A stretch of 64,000 nucleotides of DNA from Clavaria fumosa (taxonomy: Eukaryota > Basidiomycota > Agaricomycetes > Agaricales > Clavariaceae), in NCBI GenBank assembly GCA_951802425.1, contig OX637796.1, forward strand, positions 1,674,001 through 1,738,000. The letters are read 5' to 3'. The translations under genes and the position numbers were made by a program. Positions 9,842-20,659 of the stretch are shown here, piece by piece (position 1 is the stretch's first letter; each line of letters starts with the position of its first letter). Under the pieces are notes generated by a model. That model had not been told where the DNA came from, did not search any database, and worked only from the letters and a program-made list of their open reading frames with translations.

Positions 9842-11646
9842 CTAATCTAAACGTCTTCGTTTCTCTCGTTCACTGTCATTGTATTGTGATCGACGTCGAG
9901 AGCGTGAGCGCCTCCGAGCTCGCCCGTCATCGTAGTCAAGTTCGCGACTGCCCCGTCTCCGCATCCCACCTCCTTCAACGCCCCGTGACGTTTGCACGTC
10001 GTTCCCTTCGTCATTGCCACGCGACGTGCGCCCTGCGTCGTGGTTGGAGTCGCGGTCGCGCGGAAAGGGGCGATCCTTGTCGCGCTCACGCCATGACCAT
10101 GTTCTCTGGTCGCGCTCGCCGCCCCATTGCCGTGACTCAGACGGGGTCGCAGATGCGTTCGCGCCCGAGGCAGGCCCAGTGCGGCGGGCGAGCATGTCCC
10201 CAGTGTTTTTGGGACAGTCTTCCGCGACCAACAGGCGTCAGCAAAATGAAACACGCTGGCATCGAATTCCCTTACCCTTTTTCAGGTGCGGGCCACCACA
10301 CGTAAAGCAACGCCCTTTCTCGCCCAACGTGGTCCCGCCAGACTTGACAGGCTGAACGATGCCAAAGGAACCAGTGTCCTGATCAACTAGGTGCGTGTAT
10401 TTGGTCCGACTTCGCTTCCCAAAGTTCTTGACTTGCATGACTTGGGGCAGCATAGAGACATCCACTGTAGACTCGGTCGCTTCCGTGTAGTCGCGTCGCG
10501 AAAGTATATCTTGGTCCTGGGATCATCCAGTCAGGCGCGAGAGGCGCGAGAGTTCGTCGAGATATGAGGAACAGGTGAAACGTTACCTGATGAAAGGCCC
10601 CTTTGTGCCAGTACTTTTGCAAGAACTTCTGTTGCCCTTTGGGCTTTTCTGCGCGTGACTTTTGGGCCTTCTCTAGGTCCTCCTTTAACCTTTGCTCCTC
10701 CGGCAGAGCTCGACGCCGCTCAACTTCCTCTCGTTCTAGGTCTTTCGCGACCTGCTGCTCCTTCTCCTGTTTTATCCTCTCCAGCTCACGCAACCGCCAG
10801 GCTTCGAACTCGCCGGATGGGTCCAGCCCGTCCGTATCGTCGACGTCTGGAACGAGCTCCTCTTTCTCCTCTGAATATGACAATGTAAACATTCGTGATC
10901 CATGCACAAGAGGGGACACTGACTCTCGGCAATTTCCCTCTTGATACTCTCTGCAACCAAATCGTGGCTCTGTTTGATCCGCGCCTGGGCCTGAAGCTCT
11001 TGAGTCTTCTCCGAGTCCTGCAGGATAGACTTCTCGCTTATCGTGATACGGCCGCGCCTGCACAAGACACTCGGCGTTAGGATCAGCTCGACATGAGGTT
11101 TTCCTCACTTACTTTGGTACAAAGACGGGTCGGAATTGAAGCTTAGGTTTGCCAGCGTCGAAGTCTGACTCAGAATCCTCATCGTCAGACTGTATCTCAA
11201 AGGTCAGTTCGCAAGCAGAGCAACAGCGAGTGTGAAGACGAACTTCTTCAGACTCTTTGAGAGCATCTGGTGGATGATCGTTGCGGTCATATTCATCCTC
11301 GTCATCATCTTCCTCTTCCTCAGTAAACCGAGTAAGCGAGTGTGTGTGTGTGACGGCGACGAAGCGCGAAACACGCACCGTCCTCGTCGTATGAGTCCGT
11401 TTTACCGACTGGTGCGGTCGCATCCGCTAGCATAACTTGAGGAAAATCTGGTTCGGTTCCTTGGTCCACGCGAACAAAGTCTTGCTCGTCGGAAATCAAA
11501 ACATCTTCGTGTACCTCCTCGTCCTGGACGTCCGAACCATCTGAATCGAGTTGCGCGTCAGGACCTTTGGGAGCTTTTCCCTTCCAGTACCGAGCCGCTG
11601 GCCGGGCAAGGCGCGGCGCCTGTGGCCGTCGAGGTGCAGTGCTCAT
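9842..11646 (-). CDS. MFAP1: MFAP1 homologue, spliceosome B-complex factor
   Basis: The gene starts at the ATG at 11646 and ends at TAG 9844-9842. The N-terminal part is acidic and basic low complexity. Next come the conserved segments [13 protein letters not shown] and [10 protein letters not shown], a long Glu/Lys/Arg helix ([18 protein letters not shown]), and the diagnostic block with [31 protein letters not shown] and [22 protein letters not shown] zinc-knuckle-like motif and an RS/RD-rich tail follow, as in other basidiomycete homologues. At least four introns are needed (around 11.39, 11.23, 11.08 and 10.57 kb). MFAP1 acts in pre-mRNA splicing in the nucleus. The gene converges on TRS31 and shares a 238-bp divergent promoter region with HEM3. 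Confidence 0.92.
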
Positions 11647-11884
11647 TAGTATGAGTTTGAGTTATACACAGCCACAGATCTACGGCGGGGAATGGACGTC
11701 ACGAATTATGGGTATATGGAGGGGCGTGTATGAGGGCCAGATCTAGACTGCAATTCGATACTGTACTCAGAAATGGGGTTTTGAACAATGCCCCTGAGGT
11801 TTTAGTCTAAAACTCACCCTGTCTATAACTTTCCTTGGAGGTTTTCCACCGAACGCTACGCCGCGCACTTGGAGGAGACTTGTC

Positions 11885-13046
11885 ATGTCATCCACCACCA
11901 CCCTACAAGGCGACCTGACAATGACGACACCGAGTGCATCAGCCACGCGGACGTTCACGCTCGCGTCCCGCGCTTCAAAGCTTGCGATGATCCAGACAGA
12001 CGTTGTTCTTGATGCCCTTCGCGCCGCCTACCCCGAGGCTAGCTTCCGCACGACCTACATGATCACCGACGGCGATAAGGATTGGACCAAGCCGCTCCAT
12101 CAACTCGGCAAGGCCCTGTGGACAAAGGGGCTCGAGGTCGCTCTCATTCGCAAGGACGTTGACATCCTCGTTCACAGCCTCAAGGACGTGCCGACTACTT
12201 TGCCTGACGGCTGCGAGCTTGGCGCGATTCTCGAGCGTGAGGACCCTGCTGACAGCCTCGTAGTAAAAGCGGGACTGCCGTATCAGGGTCTAGCTGACCT
12301 CCCAGACGGATCTGTGATTGGGACGAGCAGTCTCCGACGCTCCGCTCAACTGAGACGCTCCTTTCCAAAGCTCATCTTTGAAAATATCGTGAGTTTTTTA
12401 TTCATGACAATCGCTGCGCTGCTCATCCCGGGTTGTTGATCACTTTTTTTAAACAGAGAGGCAATCTGTGAGCGACAGCCTTCTCGGGCTGTCAACCCGC
12501 TCAATTTTGACATACAGTTCCACGCGACTAGCCAAGCTTGACGCGGCCGACGAACCCTACGTGGCACTCATCCTCGCCAAAGCCGGTCTCGTCCGCTGCG
12601 GGGAGGCACACCGCATCACTGCCGACTTGACGCCGCCCCTCCTGTACCATGCGGTCGGGCAGGCAGCCCTCGCGGTGGAGATACGCTCGGATGATGTCGA
12701 GGCACGCGCGCTGTGCGCCGCTTTAACCCATTGGCCGACCGAGTGGTGTTGTCTAGCAGAACGGGCGTGCCTAAAAACACTAGAGGGCGGCTGCAGTGTC
12801 CCGGTCGGCGTGAGGAGCACTCTTGAGCAGACTGAAACCGGAGAACATGCGGCAATGCTCTCGCTGACGGCCACCGTCACTGCTATCGATGGCCAGATAC
12901 ACGTGGAGCACACCATAACCGAAACGGTTCAAACTAAGGAAGATACGGAGAAGCTTGGGTCAAAGTTGGCACAAATTCTAATTGACAAAGGCGCAGGAGA
13001 AATCTTGAAAAACATCCGTAGAGTTAAGGCAGAAGAAATCAAATAG
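11885..13046 (+). CDS. HEM3: Porphobilinogen deaminase (hydroxymethylbilane synthase)
   Basis: This is the haem biosynthesis enzyme that joins four porphobilinogens into hydroxymethylbilane. Exons are 11885-12388, 12457-12467 (only 11 nt) and 12518-13046. Visible motifs are the N-terminal ASRASKLAMIQTD, VHSLKDVPTTLPDG with the catalytic Asp, GTSSLRRSAQLRR, RGNLSTRLAKLD, and LEGGCSVPVG carrying the Cys that binds the dipyrromethane cofactor. The 11-nt exon plus flanking bases encodes the RGN loop, which binds substrate in this family, so it cannot be skipped without loss of frame. A second ATG at 11921 could also start the protein. Length is usual for eukaryotic enzymes. Confidence 0.95.
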
Positions 13047-13479
13047 TCCCAGTAAAGTGTAAAGAATCAATGCGGTTGTTCGAGGGCGCTCCGCGCAAAG
13101 CTCAACATACACGTAACAAAGGTTGCAAGATGTCTCTAGTCAGACCGCGCTGGAAGAGCATGGTAAAAGACTCGCCAGAAAGCGGGTGAGGCCAGCATGT
13201 TGCTCTGTCTCCCCGCGAGCGCCTGCAAGTCCCTTTAAAGAATACTTTAGGACAGCAAGTGACTCTAAGGCGGGGAGACGAAGACATGGAAGCGAAAGCG
13301 TCCACGCCATGCTATATAATATCCTCGCGCTGTTTGTGTATATGTATGCATGTCTGTGGGTTTGTACGCTTGCTTGTGCAAGTGTGGCAAACAGGATCCT
13401 TACTTCCAAAGATTGGGAGGAGCAGCGCAGGAGGACCAGCAACTCCTGCCAGCCCGTGTTTCAGACGCTCAACGCTCGG
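13047..13479 (+). other. Intergenic region with a TATA-like element upstream of the E2 gene
   Basis: This gap separates HEM3 from the E2 gene. A TATATAATA run near 13312-13320 may act as promoter. The frame upstream of the E2 ATG is open for about 110 codons, but it has no E2 similarity and looks like leader. Confidence 0.4.
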
Positions 13480-14713
13480 ATGGCTTCCATTACTACCAGA
13501 CGTCTGCGGAAGGAACTGAGCGAGATCAAAGAGGATTGTCCGGTCGGTACGGTTGTTTGCTCGCTTGTTCCGTCCCGAGCTACCTCTTGTAATGGCGTTA
13601 ATCACCACACTCCGGTGTTCCTTACGCTGCAGGCGTAAAGCTCGTTAGTGCTGATGACTTCGAGACTTGGTTTCTTACGGTGGAGGTCCACGGGGAGAGC
13701 CTGTATCGAGTGCGTCCTAACTCATAAACTGGTCATATGTCTTCAACGAGCCTCATCATCAACAGGGTGAAGCCTTCAAGTTGAAGTTCCGGTTCGACAG
13801 TCAATATCCCATCTCCTCGCCCGCGGTGCAGTTTGTCGTCGACAATGTGCACCAGGCGCCCGTTCACCCGGTAAGCAATCCGTCTTCTATATGTAGAATT
13901 TGACCTCATACTTTCGCCATTATCGTCTTTTCAAAATGTACACGCATCCCGCATGCATACTATCTCACCAGCATGTGTATTCGAACGGACACGTTAGTCC
14001 TCGTCCTTCTCCTTCGGATATTGATGCCATCTTTTGACTGTGGGACTTTTCCCGACCACCAGATCTGCGCGTCGATACTCGGGACAGAATGGAGTCCCGT
14101 CCTGAGCGTGATTGCGGTCTGCGTTACCATCCAGAGCATGCTTGCTTCGTGTAAGGTGAGTCAAACCACGTGCCTGATTTAACTCCCTCCTGGAGGTTCC
14201 AGGCTGAGACCTGACTCCATTCAATTATTATCTTGTGCAGAAGAAGGAGCGGTACGTGATTCTAAAATATTTGTTGTTTGTTAGTCCTCGGACATCTAAC
14301 GTTATTACGAACCGTAAACTTCAAGGCCGCCTGACAACGACCGCTATATTCAATACGCTCCAGAAAATCCTAAGAAGGTAAGAAACATTACGACAAACCA
14401 TCCGCATTTTCCAGCGAGTTGGAATCGTTGCTCATGTATTTCTGCCAACGCTAGACTCGCTTTCATTACGATGGTACGCTATATCAACTTTTTGCTTTTA
14501 TCTTCCCTGGCTAAAAACCCGTCACCCACAGATGACACGTCGGTCCATTTCTCTGTCTCTTTTCCCGGTACTGAAACTCTCACAGAGTGTAATTGCGAAT
14601 CTGGGCTCCATACAAACGAGAGTAGACCATATTACATTTCTCCCTACGTCCATACTCGTTCTGTCCTACAATGCATGTCTCGAGCAAGCTCTCGAAAGAG
14701 AAAGAAAACTTAG
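13480..14713 (+). CDS. UBE2W-like ubiquitin-conjugating enzyme E2
   Basis: The UBC fold is rebuilt from seven or more short exons starting at the ATG at 13480 (MASITTRRLRKELSEI). It continues through GVKLVSADDFETW, SLYRGEAFKLKFRFDSQYPI, VHPHVYSNGH, ICASILGTEWSPVLSV with the active-site Cys, a Cys-Lys-Lys stretch, RPPDNDRY and NPKKTRFHYDDDT. The HPHVYSNGHIC arrangement in place of the usual HPN is specific to the UBE2W/UBC16 branch, which modifies substrate N-termini. UBE2W normally ends just after the Asp-Asp-Thr residues. Here the frame runs on for about 65 residues to TAG at 14711-14713, with a basic tail, which may be real or mark a missed 3' splice. The gene converges on the copper-fist gene. 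Confidence 0.85.
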
Positions 14714-14787
14714 TGAAACGAAGACGAGAAGAAGAGGTGTAAATAAGAAATGTACATAAGCGTGAAAAGATTTTAAAACCACGATCG

Positions 14788-16330
14788 TTATGATTTGCTC
14801 TTGCTTGCGCAACATGACTTCATGGATGGCGCACTTTCAGCAACCTCCTTTACTGCGTCGTGGGAGCTTGGAGTTATTGTCCTTGTCGTCGTCGTACTCG
14901 TTAGAGTCGCAGAAGACGGCTGGTGATCACAAGGGGTATCTTGCGCCGCGCTGTGCTGCCCACCATACTCTGCGCAGCGCCCATTACACGCACTGCTACA
15001 ACCGCAATGTCCAGCCATGCACTGGCACTTGCCCTGACAGCACTGGAGCTTCGGCACCTGCACAAGGCCAAACATCGTCTGCGCGCTGCCGTTCCTGGGA
15101 TACACAGCGACGTTCGTCGGATCTAGCGCGACGGCGCCGCGTCGTCCCGGGGGTGGGGGCGGCAGCGCCGCGGCGCGCATGAAGAACTGGTCAATGATAC
15201 TGTTGCCGCTCGCCGCCGCAACCGCACCGCTGTTACTGCTGGCCGAGACGCGCAGCGTCGTGGGCAGCGCGATCCCCCCGTCGTGGTCGACGCAGTCGCC
15301 ACAGGCGTGCCCGCTTAACGAGGCGACGTTCTCCGGTCCCCGATGCTCAGCGCATCGAGGGCACGCGCACCGGATACCGCAAGTACAACCTGACCTGGCT
15401 ATTGTACCTGACCCTTCCATCGGAGGCACTGTCGGGAACGACGGCGATGATGACGAGGGCGTAGGTGTCGAGAATGGAAAAATAAATGACGGTTGCATGG
15501 CTGACAACGGTGGCGCGTTTTTTGATACGTTTGAATTTAGTACATTTGGGCCTTGGATGCGTGTCCGAGACCCGACCAAAAGACTACCGTTGGCGTTCGC
15601 GTTCGAAGTCGCAGAGAGCGGCTGACTGGACGGCGAGGCGCAACACATGGCCGCAGCTTGTGCGAGCGCTGCGAGACCGCTGCGGGACGGAATGCTCGCT
15701 TCGTCTAGCGAAGACGAAGTTGCAGATGTGTTGGCGTTATTGCATTTGCATGTTCCGGGATTGGCGCAGAGACAAGCCGTAATGGAAGGTCGTACTGGCC
15801 AGGGACAATTTGAGTTCGTGAAACGGGATAAATTATCGACTAGCATACTTGGGATGGGAGGGACTATACGCGGGCGAACCAGTGCATCTCTCAGACCGTT
15901 AGGTAACGCGGGCGCGATAGGAACGAATCGTGCTGTGCGACAAAGAGTGGGTGAGTGTCAGAAACTTCCGCATCAACGTACGCACACTGGGAACGTGAAC
16001 TCTCAGGTTGGTAAGACTGAGCGTCTGGCTCCTTGTCTTGGTCATTGCAAAGGCATTTCGAATGCCACTTCCGCGACTTTCGCAGCCGTCGACAATTGTC
16101 GCATTGCGAGACAGGTCGCCCTTTCTTTTTTATTTCAAGCAATGGTCGGTTCGTGTGGCGGCAGGAGGAAGATCGATGCCCTTTGATGCACGACTCGCTG
16201 TTCAACGGTCAGAGCTCAGAAAGTGTACGCAAAGGGAAATATCCGACCAGGCAAATTTCTTGTCGTCTACTAGTACCTGAGAGTGCGTTAGCCAAGCGGG
16301 CGAGATACGCGATGGAGTAGCGATTACCAT
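14788..16330 (-). CDS. Copper-fist transcription factor (Mac1/Cuf1/Ace1 type)
   Basis: A nuclear copper-responsive regulator. The copper fist is built by splicing: ATG at 16330-16328, intron 16327-16277, exon 16276-16248, intron 16247-16198, then the exon from 16197. It gives VLVDDKKFACESCIKGHR, SSSCRHTNRPLLEI and KKKGRPVSQCDNCR with its zinc-binding Cys/His and minor-groove (K/R)GRP motif, ending HSKCLC. The long last exon (from about 15846) is Ser/Pro-rich. It holds two Cys clusters, CTCGIRCACPRCAEH (a CxCx3CxCx2Cx2H pattern like Mac1/Cuf1 copper sensors) and CCQGKCQCMAGHCGCSSAC, and ends CCASKSKS. One boundary between about 15850 and 15960 is unresolved. It is divergent from ISA1. Confidence 0.9.
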
Positions 16331-16681
16331 TAGTTTTGGTGTTTCAACCTGGCTATCGGATAAATGGACGAACGAGGAAAGCGAGATGAGGCCAACGGAT
16401 GCTCTCGGTAAAGTTGTGTCCAGAATCCGAACAGCAACCTGAGTTCTTCAATGCGATAAAGCGTCGCAGGGTGTCAAACTCATCACGAAACGAAGTTCAC
16501 TGCAACGGTCCTCGACGCCAGTGGCAATCGCGGTCTTGAAGCTGCCAAGGGGCCTGAAAGTGGCGTACACGGTAATTGCCGGCATGCCAGATCACGCGTT
16601 GACATAATACAGACAAACAATGCGATAATTCGCTCAGAACTCATCCCGCTGCGGCGCTTGACCGCCTCCGCTCCTTTCCCT
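16331..16681. promoter_or_regulatory. Shared divergent promoter region of the copper-fist gene and ISA1
   Basis: About 350 bp lie between the two divergent start codons with no coding potential on either strand. I see no clear TATA box or other assignable motif. Confidence 0.4.
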
Positions 16682-17454
16682 ATGTACAACTCTATCGTTC
16701 GCATTTCGCGAACTCAACCTGCTTACAGGCTGTGGTCGTCGCCTTCGTTTTCATCGCCGTCGTCATTGCGTCTTTCATCCTCCGGAAGATCCGCTATCAT
16801 GAACTTCCAGCGTTTGGCCATGATGTCGAGTCCAGGACAGCAGGAGGGCAAGCGCACGTCGTCACCGCTGTCTGACTCGCCTCCGGTTGTCGGTCACGTT
16901 GCGCGCGCGTTGTCACCGGATGCCGCTTCTCCCCAGGTAGTCGCGCGGCCACCCCCTGCTCCAAAGATTGAAAAATCGAGACCCAAGCTCAGGGCATCTA
17001 AAGCACCGCTGGCAATTGTAAGTCATCCGTCCTTTGAATAAAGACTTTTCTTTTGGCCCTTTTCTTACGAGAATTTTGACACCAGACCCCCGCTGCAGTG
17101 AAGCGGTTGCGGGCACTGATAAGTGGTCCGACACCACAACTGATACGAATCGGACTACGCAATAAAGGTTGCGCCGGCCTCTCATACCACTTAGAATGGG
17201 TGGAAGCGCCAGGGATGTTTGACGAAGTGGTGGAGCAGGATGGTGTGAAGGTGCTCATAGACAGCAAGGCTCTATTCTCGATCATTGGCAGCGAGATGGA
17301 TTGGAAAGAAGACGCGCTGAGGTATGTGGTCCCGCACATTTAGAGTAACCTATGATGTCGACACCCTGTCTTTCTCACCAGCGCAAGATTTGACTTTAAG
17401 AATCCCAATGTAACGGACGCTTGTGGTTGCGGAGAATCCTTCACCGTCAGCTAA
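16682..17454 (+). CDS. ISA1: Mitochondrial iron-sulfur assembly protein ISA1 (A-type carrier)
   Basis: Exons are 16682-17017, 17086-17321 and 17382-17454. The C-terminal ~110 residues are an IscA domain: TPAAVKRLRALI, GLRNKGCAGLSYHLEW with the first Cys, VLIDSKALFSIIGSEMDW, and the end NPNVTDACGCGESFTV with the paired Cys. Together these give the three cluster-binding cysteines. The N-terminal ~100 residues are Ser/Arg/Pro-rich with few acidic residues, as expected of a mitochondrial presequence. Isa1 with Isa2 matures [4Fe-4S] proteins. The start is the first in-frame ATG. Confidence 0.93.
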
Positions 17455-17678
17455 TTATTCGTGTTTTTTACCTCCTTACTGCCAGCACATCATGAATTCA
17501 ATGTTTCACCATACAATTGTATCCATACGTAATTCCCGCATTTCAACTAGATTTCGCCATGCATTGCGTTATTTCATGAGTGGTGTGTAAGGATAATAAG
17601 GGAGATATTGTACAAGTCATGGTCGCAGCAAAGAAGGAAATGCGGAAAGTGTGACGCATTCCAAACTTACGCTAAACA

Positions 17679-20361
17679 CTATGTATCCAAAAGTTCCTTC
17701 TGCATGTCCGCAAATGCCGCTTCCCCGACCCCGGATAGTCCAAGCTGAAGTATGGTCGTCGCCGTATGGCGGTACAGGCTTTCTAAAGCCGGTCGCACCG
17801 GCTGACCCTGCGACCCTGCCCGCCAGAGAGTCTCGCGTGAGGAAATGAAATGGATAAAAGAAAGACACAGCGTACTCAGTATAGCTTGATTCAGCTCATT
17901 CGCCAGACGGACCCTCGCTTCGTGACCGACCACCTCAGCCACTTCCTCTCTCGCTTCCATCGGGTCCTCGTATGCGAGGATGCCAAACGTTTTTACGAAC
18001 AGCGCTTGTACTTCCGCCCGTATATCGGCCTTATAATCGCTTGACAACCCTTGTCCATACACGATCGCGTGATTGAGAGCGCTGTCGTACTGCGCCACCG
18101 CGGCACCAGGCCACGACATCGCAATAGACGACGAGTGTTTGGCTTTCCCTCCGTTGAACCCATTAACCGCTGCCGCCGAAGCGTCATCATCAACGTCCAT
18201 GTCCATCAGCCCGTCATCTTCCATTTCTGCCTCGTAATGGGCGCGATCGCCCGCCCGGGTCTTCTTTCTCAGCTCAGCGGCTTCCAATACCAGCTCGATG
18301 AACTTCCTGCAACGCAACTTGAACGACATCAATCCTTCGTCGCGCGAGAGGACGGTCGGGTAGTGCTTTTCCGTGTCTGCCAGGGCAGAATCGATGTCGC
18401 CGGCGACGACAGCATTCACGATTCGTGTGCGGCGTTCGATGTCGCCCTCCACGGGCATTGAGAAGTTTCCAATCGAACCTGAGAGTCCAGAGCCCGAGCC
18501 ATCCTCTACGTCCATGACATGCTTGCGCGCGGCGGCCTCGAGGGTTGGCGCTAATAAGGGTTGTCACTAGAGATCCGATAAACGGATTCGATTTAATCCT
18601 AACTCGTACCTGCGCTGCGTGCAGTCTCTTCGTTCCGTTTACACTGTGCCTCGAACGCTCGCGCAGTTTTGGCGTAGCCATGATGGGCCAAATAAGACGA
18701 CACAAGGTGATTGATTGTTGCTTTCGTCCGGACAGCCTCGTCCGCTGTGTCCTTGGTTTGACCACCGCCGATGGCCGGAAGACTCAAAGGCGTCGTCAGG
18801 ATCTTCATCCACGTCAAGTTCCGCTGTTGTTGCACATGATACTCGATGTCGAAGACGAACGGCTCATGTCCAAAATTTACGCGGATTGATTCCCCGGGGT
18901 ATCGTAGACCGACTGTTGGATATATATCAATGTCTTTACCCATATTCTCGAAAGCATATCCTGAAAAGAGCGTCAGGCTTTGACAGACGGGACAGGGGAA
19001 TCTATGCACCAAGAAAAGTACCATCTTTCGTGTAGAAGCCCTTATGCTGACTAAAGTCGATACCGCAGCCTATAGTATCACCGGCTACACGTGTTGCAGA
19101 ATGAGTCAGGGCAGTAGACAAAGAAAAGGGCTGCATGTCCTACTTCCAAATTTCGGACCGTATTGCGTTCCAGTGCGGTCAGCGGCGAAAGCCATTCCAT
19201 CATCACCATGATATCCCCAAGAATTTTTCTCCCATCCAGGAAGACGGGACAACTTAACATCACGTCCGGCAAACCTAACACATGGCGCGTGATGGTAAAC
19301 AAAAGGAGAAGAGACTGAGCAGATTACACACCCAATACTGATATGTCTGTTCAGTTTGTGTGGCGTGTGAGCATCAAAAACAAACAGGTCATCAGAGATA
19401 TCTGACCCTTTAGTCCCTTTGTTAACAATGTGGACTTCATAGTAATAGATGCCACATGCGGGAGGCACAGGATGGGTAGTACGAGCGGCAGAGGCTTGAC
19501 TCTCGCTGTTGGCCGGTGGTCCTGCAATAGAAAATGAGCAATAAGACCTTCGTAAGAAGAGCACATACCGTTGAAGGCGACCTCTCGGCCATCACTGGAA
19601 ATGGACAGCGAGGGATGCCGTACTTGATCGCTCCACCGTGAAGGAAGTACCAGAACTACGTCAGAAGATGCGACTGTGGGAGAGGACGTCGCGGGTGGGA
19701 TGTTGTGCGGCGGAGTGACGTTGCTCTCCTCGTCGCTGTCGGTAGGCGGGGACATAGGCGGGTGTCCGCGCCCCAGGAGCGGCTGCGCCTCCATGGTGGT
19801 GGGACTGGTCTCCGCTTTACGAGTAGGAGGCAGCACAGAGGAAATCTCGGAGTGCAGTAGGTGTCTCAGCGAGGAATGCTCGAGGTAAGCGGGGCGCGCA
19901 AAGGCCACCGCGGTGTTGTTCGGGGGCGGGTCGGACGCACCGCGTTTGGGCGAAGCCCTGTTGGGGTTCGTCGTCCTGCTGCCTGAGGCCGCGCTAGACC
20001 TGCGTGGCGCCGGGAAAATAGAAGGAGAGGAAGGCAGACAAGGAATCCCCGATACGTTCGGTCGTATGACCCTGGGCTCAAATGTGCCGTGTGGACGGGA
20101 TGACACTGTCCGGCTCGGCAAACGCGCGCCTATCTCACTGGTTGGAACGCTTGAGCTTGGCGGAGAGTCGTACAAAGCAGCATTGCGTCTCATCTCGTCT
20201 GCCAGAACCCCGCGTTGGAGAATGCCCTGCGGGGAGAAAAGGTTTGGCGGTACAGGTCTGAAGACAGGGATGGCCATGGTTGATTCGATGTTGCGGCTGG
20301 GTGGGGTCGAATTAGACGATTGCGGAATGGAGGCGTTAGACGATCTGGCTGGTTGGCTCAT
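17679..20361 (-). CDS. VID30: VID30/GID1-type scaffold of the GID/CTLH E3 ligase (RanBP9/10-like)
   Basis: The order is that of RanBPM proteins. A Pro/Ser-rich N-terminus (from the ATG at 20361, MSQPARSS) is followed by a SPRY domain assembled from several exons: GIYYYEVHIVNKG, VGFAGRDVKLSRLPGWEK, SWGYHGDDG, TIGCGIDF and FGHEPFVFDIEYHVQQQ. LisH (TINHLVSSYLAHHGYAKTAR), CTLH (RTRIVNAVVAGDIDSALA) and CRA-like helices complete it, ending at TAG 17681-17679. Yeast Vid30/Gid1 is the substrate-receptor scaffold of the ubiquitin ligase that degrades gluconeogenic enzymes. A VNGFNGGKAKHSSS insert in the CTLH-CRA linker fits fungal members. About seven introns are present. Confidence 0.88.
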
Positions 20362-20659
20362 TGCCAGCGATTGGAGGCTATACCTGGACGAAGCAGAAGG
20401 TAAGTATAATAACAGCTTTCCAGTAACGCAGCGCAATGGGAATGCTGAGTTTATCAACGGTTCAGATGGCCCAAGATAGGAGATACAGAGACAACGTTGG
20501 CGCTGAGATTGAGTTCCAGGGATAATATCACTCAGGTTGCTAGTTGCGCTGGGTGATGGGTAGTCCTGCCGATGCGCGGTGCAGGGGAGGAAGGCCCTTA
20601 CTGTAATTGTCACGTGGATGCCTCATGAAGTAGTCGGGGGTTCTACTGCACTGACTACG

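Noticed and set aside
13123..13479. N-terminal extension of the E2 gene in frame with the ATG at 13480
   Set aside because: It has no UBC similarity, and the TATA-like run at 13312 lies inside it, so it is more likely leader or promoter.
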